Program-made: the position numbers and the translations under genes
Notes under the pieces: generated by a model
Seen by the model: the letters and a program-made list of their open reading frames with translations, nothing else
What the model was told of the DNA's origin: nothing
Database searches by the model: none
Shown here: positions 42,361 to 50,801 of the stretch, piece by piece
How positions within the stretch are numbered: the first letter of the stretch is position 1
How the letters are laid out: each line of letters begins with the position of its first letter
Assembly (NCBI GenBank): GCA_963726755.1
Contig: CAVSDB010000002.1
Coordinates: 294,673 to 358,672 of the forward strand
Direction: 5' to 3'
Length of the DNA: 64,000 nucleotides
Source of the DNA: DATKIY01 sp963726755
Lineage (GTDB): Bacteria > Actinomycetota > Actinomycetes > JAHEKZ01

Positions 42361-42876
42361 TCAGCAGCACGCCGCGGACTCGCCGGCCCCAACTGAAGCC
42401 GTGTCGAACCCCGCCGCTGGGGTGCAGCACGCCCCATCATTCATCGACCCCGTCGCAGGAAGCTCTTGGTCGAACGCGTCCCGCGGGTTCGCGGGATCCT
42501 CGTCTTTGACTACGTAGATTTCCCAAGGAGCGCCAGCGGGGTCATGGACCCAGACCTTGTCTTGCAGCGCGTAACAACAGGTCGTGTCCCGTTCGTCGAA
42601 CGCCGCAAGTCCAGCGTCGCGTAGCCGGCCCGAACTGGCCTCGACCTCGTCAGCTGACACAACCTCCACGCCCAGGTGGTTCAGTGCGCCGCTCGTACCG
42701 GTTCCCCGGACTTCATCTCCCACCTCGATGAGAACGAGCTTCAACGGCGGTTGATCAATCGCGAAGTTTGCATAGCCGGGGCGTCGCTTGTGCGGCTCGA
42801 CCCCGAACAGCGTCGAGTAGAACGCCACCGACGACTCCAAATCCGAAACATTCAGCGCCAACTGCACCCGTGACAT
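42361..42876 (-). CDS. arsI: ArsI/CadI family VOC protein
   Basis: Vicinal-oxygen-chelate protein of 171 residues. MSRVQLALNVSDLESSVAFYSTLFG, KRRPGYANFAI, LNHLGVEV and TTCCYALQDKVWVHDP (Cys100-Cys101) match the ArsI C-As lyase / CadI group. ArsI enzymes cleave the carbon-arsenic bond of trivalent organoarsenicals using Fe(II), the vicinal cysteines binding As(III). Position 5 is Gln, as in cadmium-inducible CadI proteins, rather than the ArsI His, so lyase activity is not certain. Two further CC pairs lie in the C-terminal tail. A GAGGAG site precedes the ATG at 42876. First gene of the leftward ars operon. Confidence 0.82.
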   Translation of the reverse strand: MSRVQLALNVSDLESSVAFYSTLFGVEPHKRRPGYANFAIDQPPLKLVLIEVGDEVRGTGTSGALNHLGVEVVSADEVEASSGRLRDAGLAAFDERDTTCCYALQDKVWVHDPAGAPWEIYVVKDEDPANPRDAFDQELPATGSMNDGACCTPAAGFDTASVGAGESAACC

Positions 42877-42905
42877 GAACCGCTCCTCAACGTCGCCTTG
42901 ATCTG

Positions 42906-42964
42906 TATCGACCTCTATCGATGCCATGACTTTAGGTGTAGTATCGATAAGAGTCAATATCGAT
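42906..42964. promoter_or_regulatory. Putative ArsR operators between arsI and arsR
   Basis: The spacer between the divergent genes holds three exact copies of TATCGAT (42916-42922, 42942-42948, 42958-42964) and one near copy (42906-42912). This clustering in a 136-base divergent promoter region suggests ArsR binding sites controlling both directions. Confidence 0.55.
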
Positions 42965-43012
42965 GAGCAACGATTTGGACCCCTCTCGAACTACGGCGTC
43001 AGGAGGTTCCCG

Positions 43013-43363
43013 GTGGCTAAGTCTTTGCCGCTGTTGGAAGCCGACGTGTCAGACGCCGTGTGTTGCGCTGGCGCATTGACCACTCCCCTGGAACGCGCGC
43101 CGGCAGAGGACCTGGCTGGCCTCCTCAAGGCAGTCGCGGATCCGGTTCGGCTGCAACTGCTGTCGATGGTGCGTGCAGCTGACGATCAAGAGGCTTGCGT
43201 CTGTGACCTCACTGAAGCGGTTGGCTTGAGCCAACCGACGGTGAGCCACCACCTCAAGGTGCTCGCGGACGCCGGGCTGCTCACCCGCGAGCGACGCGCG
43301 TCATGGGCGTGGTACTCGCTCGTGCCATCTCGGTTGGCAGACGTCGCCAGCATCTTCGCGTGA
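43013..43363 (+). CDS. arsR: ArsR-family arsenic-responsive repressor
   Basis: Winged-helix metalloregulator of 116 residues. It has the HTH DLTEAVGLSQPTVSHHLKVLADAGLLTRER and the wing WAWYSLVP. The arsenite site is probably built from the N-terminal pair Cys17-Cys18 (DAVCCAG) with a cysteine in ACVCDLTEA, a layout like Corynebacterium glutamicum ArsR. The GTG at 43013 follows AGGAGG and is preferred over the ATG at 42926 that lies in the operator region. Divergent from the ars operon it presumably represses. Confidence 0.93.
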   Translation: MAKSLPLLEADVSDAVCCAGALTTPLERAPAEDLAGLLKAVADPVRLQLLSMVRAADDQEACVCDLTEAVGLSQPTVSHHLKVLADAGLLTRERRASWAWYSLVPSRLADVASIFA

Positions 43364-43479
43364 GCAGAATCATGCAACTAGGCACTCCGCTGGCATTCAT
43401 GGGATCTGCTGCGTAGACTGACCACTGGTGTGCCGGGAAGTCTGGTCGGCGTCGAGTTCGACTGACCCCGGAGGCTGAC

Positions 43480-45101
43480 GTGCAGACGCTAGAGATCGTC
43501 CTCGCACTTGTGACGCTCGGCGTGGTTGTCGCCACTCTGGCCCGCAAACTCGGGGCACCAGCTCCACCGCTGCTGGTCATTGCCGGACTCCTCGTTGGAT
43601 TGCTCCCAGGTGTTTCATCGGTCGAGGTACCCCCTGACGTCGTCGGACTCGTTGTGCTGCCACCGCTTATCTACGCCGCAGCCACCGATGTTGCGGTCAA
43701 AGAATTGCTTGGTGTCCTTCGGCCGGTATTGGTTCTCGCAGTTGGACTCGTCGCCGTTCACTGCCGTCGCAGTTGCAGCCACGCTTCACTGGATTGAGCC
43801 GCAAGTTTCGTTGGCAACCGCATTCGTCCTCGGAGCTGTGCTTCGCCAGCACCGACCCAGTTGCGGTAAGCGCACTCGCACGCAGACTTCACTTGCCACC
43901 GCGACTGCTCGCGCTCGTGCAAGGCGAATCCCTGCTCAACGATGCGACGTCGCTGGTGTTGTTTCAGGTTGCCGTCGGTGTCGTGGTTGCCGGTACGGCG
44001 GGGACAGTGCTCGGGATTGCCTGGCAGTTCTTGCTCCTCGGCATCGGCGGCGCACTGGTCGGCTTCGTCGGAGCCTTCGTCGTCGATCGATTGAGACCAC
44101 TAACGCAGGACGCAGTTCTGGCAACGGTTCTGGCGCTGTTGACTCCGTATGTTGTGTTCGCGGCGGCAACCGTGCTGCGACACCTCAGGCGTTACTGCAG
44201 TTGTTATCTGCGGGCTCCTGCTCAGTCGCAGCCGAGATCAGAGCACGCGCGGACCAGTGCGCGTCCAGATTGCTCACGTATACGCGGTGGTGGTGTTCCT
44301 GCTCGAAAGCGCAGTGTTCGCGTTGATCGGTCTTGAGTTGCCGTCGCTGGTCGACCGTCTGTCAGCTAACGACCGTCAATTCATCCCTGCCGCCCTTGCC
44401 GTCTTTGCTGTCGTCGTCGTGACGCGGGCAATCTGGATCTATCCGACGGGGTACCTACCTCGCATGCGCCGTACGAGGTCAACGACCCGCTGAACGCGCT
44501 CCGTGGCAAGCCCTCGCCGTACTTTCGTGGGCAGGAACGCGAGGCGTCGTCCCGCTTGCGGCTGCCCTGGCAATTCCATTGACGACGGACGACTGGACAA
44601 CCTTTCCCGGAACGCGATCTGTTGCTTGTACTTGCCACCAGTTGCATCATCTTGACGCTTGTCGTCCAAGGATTGTCGCTCGAGCCGTTGGTGCGCCGAC
44701 TTCGGATCGGGCAGGATCCAGCCACTATCGAACGCGAACTGGCGATCGGACGTCACGCGGCCGCTGCAGCGGCCTTGGACCGACTCGACGAACTCGAAGA
44801 GTCAGGCGAAGAGCCGACGGATGCCCTCAACCGGCTGCGTGCCGAGGTCGAAGCTCGCGCCACGATCACCAGACAACGGCTGGCGCGGTTGGAGTCCGAC
44901 GTCGAAACCAGCACCAAGCCATCGACAGGGCAGGTATATCGACGATTGCGCATAGACCTCCTTGCCGCTGAGAGCGATCGGTTGAACCAACTCCGAGACG
45001 AGGGTCGAATTGGCGAGGACACCAGACGCGCACTGGAACGCGGCCTCGACCTTGAGGAAGCCCGCCTCTCAGATGACCCCGGACCTCCGAACGTCGGCTA
45101 G
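43480..45101 (+). CDS. CPA1-family Na+/H+ antiporter, several frameshifts
   Basis: Cation/proton antiporter (NhaP/NHE type), about 540 residues. GTG at 43480 follows CCGGAGG. Parts in order: LEIVLALVTLGVVVATLARKLGAPAPPLLVIAGLLVG, PLIYAAATDVAVKELL, LCFASTDPVAVSALARRL with the ion-binding TDPVA, QGESLLNDATSLVLFQVAVG with the ND motif, a HVYAVVVFLLESAVFALIGLEL segment, and a cytoplasmic C-terminal tail with ERELAIGRHAAAAAALDRLDELE. At least five indels (near 43765, 43835, 44180, 44480 and 44590). The gene ends in a 4-base overlap with the convergent sigma factor gene. Confidence 0.85.
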
Positions 45102-45974
45102 TTGGCAACCAATTCCAGTTCGAGTTCAGCCAGCGTCTCGGGATCAGAGAGCATGTCGATCGCAACGACCATGTCGTCTGCGATGGTGAAGTCGAAGACC
45201 ACTCGCGGCCTCCCGGCAACTGACCAAACAGCACCGGGAGCGCCGTCAATAAGTGCCAGCTCAGCCCCCTGAGCTCGCCCTGCGAACGTCTCGGCAACTG
45301 CTGCCGCTCCAAGCGCCTCTGCGGTCTGCGCCCATACGAACCGTCGCTAGATCGGCGCGCAGCACTACGTCTGGATCGAGAACTGCGAGCAACGCGTCGA
45401 ACTGGCCGCTTCGCGAAGCCGCAAGAAACGCTGCGACGATCTCTTGCTTGCGGCCACGCTCCCCCTGCACCCCAGCATCTGCGCCCTGGACACGCCGCCT
45501 AGCCCGGCTGGCCAACTGACGCGCCGCGGCAGGCGACCGATCAACGATGGGACCGATCTCGTCATACGGGACGGCGAACATGTCGTGGAGTACGAATGCC
45601 AACCGCTCAGCAGGGGTGAGCGCATCCAGCACGACCAACATGGCCTGGCCAACAGAATCGGCCAGCAGCACCTCGTCCTCTGGGTGAGCCGCGTCCCCGG
45701 GTCCAACGATGTCGTCAGGGAGCAACTCGCCGTGGGGGTCTTCACGCCGGGACTTTCGTGATTGCAACATGTTGAGCGAGACTCGCGCGACGACGGTTGT
45801 AAGCCAGCCCTCGAGATTTTCGACGTCGCCGACGTCGGTCCGGTTCAGCCGGAGCCAGGCCTCTTGGACGGCATCGTCGGCATCGCTGGTTGATCCCAGA
45901 ATCCGGAAGGCAACGGCCCGCAGATGGGGTCGGCACTGCTCGAATCGCAGTGTGAGCCCCTCGATTTCGTCCAT
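45098..45974 (-). CDS. ECF sigma factor with C-terminal SnoaL-like domain (ECF41/SigJ-like), one frameshift
   Basis: About 290 residues. Regions 2 and 4 are clear: RAVAFRILGSTSDADDAVQEAWLRL, GWLTTVVARVSLNMLQSR and ERLAFVLHDMFAVPYDEIGPIVDRSPAAARQLASRARRRVQG. A C-terminal extension starts EIVAAFLAASRSGQFDALLAVLDPDVVLRAD and, after a break near 45330, continues GAPGAVWSVAGRPRVVFDFTIADD. ECF41-type factors use this fused domain in place of a separate anti-sigma factor. The DGGGR motif of ECF41 is not evident, so a related SigJ group is possible. Promoters resembling the ECF41 consensus face both this gene and the neighbouring VOC gene. Confidence 0.87.
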
Positions 45975-45975
45975 C

Positions 45976-46002
45976 TGTCACATTCCTTCACTAGTGATTG
46001 TC
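45976..46002 (+). promoter_or_regulatory. ECF41-like promoter driving the VOC gene
   Basis: TGTCACA (45976-45982), 16 bases, then TGTC (45999-46002), close to the ECF41 consensus TGTCACA-N16-CGTC. It would give a leader of about 50 bases to the ATG at 46058, which has an AAAGGAG site. Confidence 0.6.
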
Positions 46003-46010
46003 ATATCAGT

Positions 46011-46037
46011 GACCGGCATGACCAACCTGATGTGACA
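46011..46037 (-). promoter_or_regulatory. ECF41-like promoter driving the sigma factor gene
   Basis: On the minus strand TGTCACA (46037-46031), 16 bases, then GGTC (46014-46011). It faces the sigma factor gene and suggests autoregulation. Confidence 0.55.
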
Positions 46038-46057
46038 GACCGACTCAAAGGAGCACC

Positions 46058-46399
46058 ATGACCCCCGCACTGAAGACCATCATTTACCCCGTTGCTGACC
46101 TCACCGCGGCCAAGGCGACGTATGCCACGCTCCTGGGTGCTGAACCCGTGGTGGACGAGGCGTACTACGTCCAGTTCAACCTGGCTGAACAAGAGGTCGG
46201 GCTCGACCCGAACGGCAAGAACAAGGGGATGACCGGACCGGTCGGCTTCTGGCATGTCGAGGATATTCACGGCGCGATCAAGAAATTGATCGACTCCGGC
46301 GCGACAGAACAAGAAGCGGTCAACGATTTCGGTGGGCGACTGGTTGCGACGCTCAAGGACACCGACGGCAACCCGATCGGACTCATCCAGAACACCTGA
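46058..46399 (+). CDS. VOC family protein, likely ECF sigma target
   Basis: 113-residue glyoxalase-fold protein: KTIIYPVADLTAAKATYATLLGAEPVVDEAYYVQFNL, GFWHVEDIHGAIKKLIDSGATEQEA and LVATLKDTDGNPIGLIQ. The final glutamate metal ligand of classical glyoxalases is replaced in NPIGLIQ, so catalysis is doubtful and it may bind a ligand, as in bleomycin-resistance-type proteins. The AAAGGAG site and the ECF41-like promoter upstream suggest it is the direct target of the adjacent sigma factor. Confidence 0.85.
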   Translation: MTPALKTIIYPVADLTAAKATYATLLGAEPVVDEAYYVQFNLAEQEVGLDPNGKNKGMTGPVGFWHVEDIHGAIKKLIDSGATEQEAVNDFGGRLVATLKDTDGNPIGLIQNT

Positions 46400-46481
46400 G
46401 AATCTTGCGACCAAGCACTGCGTCGAACGAGTTGTCCGATTCCCGCTAGTCAGGGCTGGGCGCGGCAGCCAGTCTTGCTCT

Positions 46482-46952
46482 GTGAAGAAAACGACAAAGT
46501 TCAGAATCCACGCCCTTCCAGCTCAAGTGTTGGCTGCTGCCCGAGACCAGTCCGAGGTCCGGGCCGACAACGCCATCGTTCGCATCACGGCGGAAGGCGG
46601 TGAACCGTTGCGGTGCTGTCTGACTGATGCCGTCAACGGCGAGCCGCTCGTGCTCTTCGGCTACCAGCCATCGCTCCCGCAGAGCCCATATCGCGAATTG
46701 GGACCGGTCTTCGCACATGCTGACGAATGCGAAGGCGCCGCGCTCACGGACGCCTACCCAACCGCTTGGCGCGGCCGGCCACAGGTGTTGCGTGCCTACG
46801 ACCCACGTGGCTGGATCCGCGACGCGCTGGTGCACGACGGGTCAGAACCTGAGGCTGCTATCGATGGGCTGTTGAGTGACCCGGGGGTCACGTTGCTGCA
46901 CAGCCGCAACGTCGCCCATGGTTGCTTCATGTTTGTCGTGACGCGCAATTAG
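46482..46952 (+). CDS. DUF1203 family protein
   Basis: 156 residues starting with GTG at 46482 (KKTTKFRIHALPAQVLAAAR). Conserved parts such as RCCLTDAVNGEPLVLFGYQPS, SPYRELGPVFAHADEC, RPQVLRAYDPRGWIRDALVHDG and ARNVAHGCF-like HSRNVAHGCFMF identify the DUF1203 family, which has no known function. CAGTCT lies six bases before the GTG, a near match to the leaderless -10 pattern. Confidence 0.85.
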   Translation: MKKTTKFRIHALPAQVLAAARDQSEVRADNAIVRITAEGGEPLRCCLTDAVNGEPLVLFGYQPSLPQSPYRELGPVFAHADECEGAALTDAYPTAWRGRPQVLRAYDPRGWIRDALVHDGSEPEAAIDGLLSDPGVTLLHSRNVAHGCFMFVVTRN

Positions 46953-46967
46953 CCGGTGGCTGCGGCC

Positions 46968-46973
46968 TAAACT
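46968..46973 (+). promoter_or_regulatory. -10 box of leaderless promoter for the PRC-MgtE-N/NRAMP pair
   Basis: TAAACT followed by exactly six bases and the ATG at 46980. Confidence 0.6.
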
Positions 46974-46979
46974 CGCCGC

Positions 46980-47853
46980 ATGCTGGTCCTCACCCGCGCG
47001 ATAGGTCAGCCCGTTCGCTCAGCAAGCGGAGTTAGTCTCGGCCACGTCAAGGACCTCAGCGTCCGGCTGAACGGTGACCATCCGAGGGTGAATCGACTGG
47101 TTGTTGAGGACCGGCATGGCACGGGACTTCTGCCCTGGACCAGAGTTGGTCAGTTCCGACTTTCGGGTATCGAGCTCAGTGATGACGAACCTCTAGGCAC
47201 CGTTGTTGCAATCGGTGACGACCTCGATCTGCTTGCCGACGAACTCCTGCTCCGTCGCGATGTCCTTGATTGTCAGATAGTCGACGTCGACCGCCATCGC
47301 ATGGCACGCGTAGCGAACGTCTTGCTCACAGCTCGTCCAGATGGACACCTGGAAGTGGCAGCCGTGGATCCGAGTCTGGCTGCTGTCTTTGACCGCCTGG
47401 GCATCGGACGACTCGGCAAGCGATTCCGTGCCGATGTGATCGATTGGTCAGATCTGCATCTGACGTCGAGCCGTGGCCACAGCATCCAACTGGCAACGAC
47501 CTCAGCTGCGGTGCACCGCCTTGACGATCAGGCCTTGGCCGAACTGCTGACCCGGCTCAACCTCGAGGATGCGTCGGAGGTGCTCCTGGACGCGGGGCCT
47601 GAGCGTGCTGCAGCAGCCCTTGCACGAACTCACCCGGAAGTGGGTGAACGTCTGGTCCTAGCTATGCCCGACGACGACGCTTCAACGGCTGATCGAGGCC
47701 CTTCCGAAACCGACTGCGCACCACTACTTGCATCTGCTTCGTGACAGGTCGCCGCTGACGCGTCGACGGTTCTTCCGTCTACGCGGGTGGCGATTGAACC
47801 GACCTTCTGCGCGCCGAACGCAGCCACCTCGCGACACGGGTGCAGACAAGTGA
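46980..47853 (+). CDS. PRC-barrel / MgtE-N-like cytosolic protein, one frameshift
   Basis: About 290 residues. Two PRC-barrel-like repeats (about 1-80 and 95-165: GVSLGHVKDLSVRL, RDVLDCQIVDVDRHRMARVANVLL) are followed by a helical MgtE-N-like part (LAELLTRLNLEDASEVLLDAGPERAAAALA). The frame as given stops at 47744. Deleting one G near 47690 instead gives LIEALPKPTAHHYLHLLRDRSPLTRRRFFRLRGW and a stop at 47853 that overlaps the transporter's GTG (GTGA), matching the coupling style of this genome. MgtE-N domains sense Mg; this protein probably serves as the cytosolic regulator of the adjoining transporter. Confidence 0.78.
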
Positions 47854-49112
47854 TCCCTGGTCGTCCGCTTCCCTCGGTAGGCCTTCGGACAACGCGTCGG
47901 ATGCGTTGGCTCGCGCTGGTCGCCGTGTTAGGGCCGGGTCTGTTGGCTGGCCTGTCGGACGACGATCCCGCCGGCATCACGACGTACTCGGTGCTGGGCG
48001 CGTCCTATGGCTATCAATTGCTTTGGGTGTTGTTGCTCTCAACCATCGCGCTCATCGTCTTCCACGGTCTGGGCGCGCGCATGGGAGTGGTTACTGGCCA
48101 GGGCCTGATCGGCTTGATCAGACAGCGCTACGGAGTGCGGGCGGGACTGGTGGCACTAGCGGCGTTGCTGTTGGCAAACGTAGCCACCACTTGTGCAGAG
48201 TTCGCGGGGATCGCCGCAGGGTTCCAGCTCTTCGGAGTGAGCGAGTACCTATCGGTTCCGATCGCGGCCATCACGGTGTCGGCTCTCGTACTACGTGGGC
48301 GCTTTCACCGAATCGAACATCTCTTGATGGGATTGGCAACGGTTTTTCTCGCGTACATCGTTGCCGGATTTCTCGGCAACACCGACTGGCACGCCGCCGT
48401 GACTGGTCTGCTCGTGCCGACGATGCCGATGACCAAGGGGGCTGTGCTCATTGCCACCGCCACCGTCGGAACAACCTTGGCACCTTGGGGACTGAGCTTC
48501 ATTCAGTCGTACGCCGTCGACAAGAAGCTGACTACCGCAGACCTAAAGTTCGAGAGGATCGACGTAGTGACCGGCGCTGTGCTGACTGGTGTTGTCGGTT
48601 TCTTCGTGGTTGTCACGGCGGCCAGCACACTGCACGTTCAGGGGATCACCGTGAACTCGGCTGCCGACGCAGCCGGAGCACTTGAGCCGCTCGCCGGAGG
48701 TCTGGCTAGCACGCTGTTCGGCGTCGGGCTCATTGGTTCAGCACTTCTCGCCGCCGCGATCTTACCCCTGTCGACGTCGTATTCGGTTTGCGAGTTCGCC
48801 GGCTCTGAGTCAGCCCTTGACGATGATTTCCGACAAGCCTCGCTCTTCTACGTCACCTTCATCGCAACGACTGCCGTGGCCTGCTTCATCGTCCTCATTC
48901 CCGGAGCGCCACTGATTCGGATCCTCGTGCTGTCCCAAGTGTTGAACGCCGTGCTGCTGCTACCCCTGCTGGTATTCATGTACCGGATCGGTCGGGACAA
49001 GGACCTGATGGGCGAGTTCACGGCGACCCGCGCGTCGTCAGCGGTCTACATCGCCACGATCTGCGGCATCGCCCTGTGCGTTGGCGCGCTCTTCGTAGCC
49101 AGCGTCAGTTGA
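47850..49112 (+). CDS. NRAMP-related divalent metal transporter with altered metal site
   Basis: 420 residues, about eleven membrane segments. The GTG at 47850 overlaps the upstream stop; the longer frame is rejected. In canonical NRAMPs helix 1 has DPGN and helix 6 has MPHN. Here helix 1 reads SDDDPAGITTYS and helix 6 reads TTLAPWGLSF, so the manganese/iron-selective methionine is Ala. That change is typical of NRAMP-related magnesium transporters and other atypical members. The coupled MgtE-N-like partner supports Mg as substrate, but this is inference. Confidence 0.85.
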   Translation: MIPGRPLPSVGLRTTRRMRWLALVAVLGPGLLAGLSDDDPAGITTYSVLGASYGYQLLWVLLLSTIALIVFHGLGARMGVVTGQGLIGLIRQRYGVRAGLVALAALLLANVATTCAEFAGIAAGFQLFGVSEYLSVPIAAITVSALVLRGRFHRIEHLLMGLATVFLAYIVAGFLGNTDWHAAVTGLLVPTMPMTKGAVLIATATVGTTLAPWGLSFIQSYAVDKKLTTADLKFERIDVVTGAVLTGVVGFFVVVTAASTLHVQGITVNSAADAAGALEPLAGGLASTLFGVGLIGSALLAAAILPLSTSYSVCEFAGSESALDDDFRQASLFYVTFIATTAVACFIVLIPGAPLIRILVLSQVLNAVLLLPLLVFMYRIGRDKDLMGEFTATRASSAVYIATICGIALCVGALFVASVS

Positions 49113-49178
49113 TCCCTGCCTGACCTTCTAGGACAACGTACTAGACACCTGATCCGCTCCACGCTAGCCTGTATACTC

Positions 49179-50801
49179 ATGCGCACCTTGATCACCGACG
49201 GACGTGTCTGGACCGGCGACGAATCGCAACCATGGGCCGAGGCCGTGCTCGTCGACGACGATCGCGTGGTCTGGATCGGCGACACCGCCGACGCACGCGA
49301 ACACACCACCGGCGATACCGAGGTGATCAGCGTCGGAGGTCGGCTCGTACTCCCCGGCCTCGTCGATTCGCACAATCACTTGCGCCTAGGCACCGGTGAA
49401 GATGCAGTACATCTCGGAGGAGCCCTTTCGATCCCCGCGATTCATGCCCGAATCGCTGACTGGCTGGCTGCCAACCCGTCCGCTGAGTGGGTCTACGGCG
49501 AGACGTGGGAGTACCCGGCCTTCCCCGGAGGACGTCGGCCACGGGCCAGCGACCTCGACGGTGCGACCGGTGGACGCCCCGCCTTCCTTCTAGACCTCGC
49601 CGTCCACACCGCATGGTTGAACCGAGAGGCACTAGAAGCGCTCGGCATCGGCCGCGACACCCATCACCTGCCGTTTGGCGTTGTCGAACACGACCCCGAA
49701 ACCGGTGAGCCGACTGGGTGCGTCAATGATTTCGCAGTACATGGGCTCTCGCGCGCGGGACTTGCCTACTTGAAGGATCGAGTTCCAGCATTCAGTTTCG
49801 AGGCGCAGTACCGGCGGGTGCTTGGTTCACTAAAGATGGCGCGTGAATACGGCCTCACCACCGTTGTTGAACCACAGAACTCTGTCGACGACATCGCACT
49901 GTTCACCAGAGCGCGCGATGAGGGAGAACTGACTACCCGTCTGGTGGCCGCGCTCTTCCACCCCGCTGATAGCACGCCAGACGATCTCGACGAGTTCGCG
50001 AAGATGAAAGCAGCGCAGGACGACGACCACCTTCGGGTCGCGCCAGTCAAGCTCTACATCGACGACACCGTTGAGCCCCACCTGGCGGCGATGCTCGAGC
50101 CCTATGCAAACAAACCCGAATCTCGCGGCGAGATGTACTACGAGCCGAAGACGTTCGCCGACGTGATCACCGAACTCGATCGCCGAGGGTTCCAGTGCTT
50201 CGTGCACGCGATTGGTGACCGTGGAGTCCGAACCGTTCTGGACGCCTTCGAATCAGCACAGAAGACGAACGGCAAGCGAGACAGTCGACACCAGATCGTT
50301 CACATCGAAGCCTCGACACCAGAAGATCTCTCTCGCTTCGGTGAACTTGACGTGGTCGCGTGTATGCAGCCGCGGCACTCACGACCAGAGATTCTCGACA
50401 CCTGGAAAGAGAACGTTGGTGACTATCGTTGGCGGTGGTCGTGGGCCATGCAGACGATCCTCGGGGGTGGCGGACGCGTCGCACTCAGCAGCGACTGGAA
50501 CACCTCTGAGATGGATCCAATGCTCGGCATCTACAGCGCCACGACGCGAGCTCGCATGGACGGAACCGACCCTTGGAACCCGGTAGAGAAATTGACGATG
50601 GAGCAAGCAATCCGCGGGTACACCGTCGACGGGGCTTGGGCGAACTTCGCGGAGTCAGATCGCGGATCGCTCTCCCCCGGTAAGTACGCCGACCTCATCG
50701 TGCTCTCGCACAACCTGTTCGAGCACCCGCCAGAGATTGCGTTGGAAACAAAGATCGAGCTGACCATGGTTGGCGGGCAGGTCTGCCATCGCCTGATCTG
50801 A
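49179..50801 (+). CDS. Amidohydrolase, YtcJ-like family
   Basis: Metal-dependent hydrolase of 540 residues with the composite beta domain at both ends and a TIM barrel. It has MRTLITDGRVWTGDESQPWAEAVLVDDDRVVWIGD, LPGLVDSHNHL (HxH metal site), KLYIDDTVEPH, CFVHAIGDRGVRTVLDAFE, HQIVHIEAS, ALSSDWNTSEMDP and GSLSPGKYADLIVLS. The YtcJ group acts on amides or amino-substituted organic compounds; the substrate is unknown. The stop overlaps the TetR regulator start (TGATG), so a substrate-responsive regulator is probably paired with it. Confidence 0.92.
   Translation: MRTLITDGRVWTGDESQPWAEAVLVDDDRVVWIGDTADAREHTTGDTEVISVGGRLVLPGLVDSHNHLRLGTGEDAVHLGGALSIPAIHARIADWLAANPSAEWVYGETWEYPAFPGGRRPRASDLDGATGGRPAFLLDLAVHTAWLNREALEALGIGRDTHHLPFGVVEHDPETGEPTGCVNDFAVHGLSRAGLAYLKDRVPAFSFEAQYRRVLGSLKMAREYGLTTVVEPQNSVDDIALFTRARDEGELTTRLVAALFHPADSTPDDLDEFAKMKAAQDDDHLRVAPVKLYIDDTVEPHLAAMLEPYANKPESRGEMYYEPKTFADVITELDRRGFQCFVHAIGDRGVRTVLDAFESAQKTNGKRDSRHQIVHIEASTPEDLSRFGELDVVACMQPRHSRPEILDTWKENVGDYRWRWSWAMQTILGGGGRVALSSDWNTSEMDPMLGIYSATTRARMDGTDPWNPVEKLTMEQAIRGYTVDGAWANFAESDRGSLSPGKYADLIVLSHNLFEHPPEIALETKIELTMVGGQVCHRLI

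Noticed and set aside
43526..44326. Open frame of 266 codons overlapping the antiporter
   Set aside because: Only a short segment of it (VAVAATLHW...ATAFVLGAVL) is real antiporter sequence; the rest is out-of-frame. Explained by frameshifts in one gene.
49172..49177. TATACT as a -10 box for the amidohydrolase gene
   Set aside because: Only one base separates it from the ATG, too close for a transcript that includes the start codon, and the N-terminus fits the family from that ATG.
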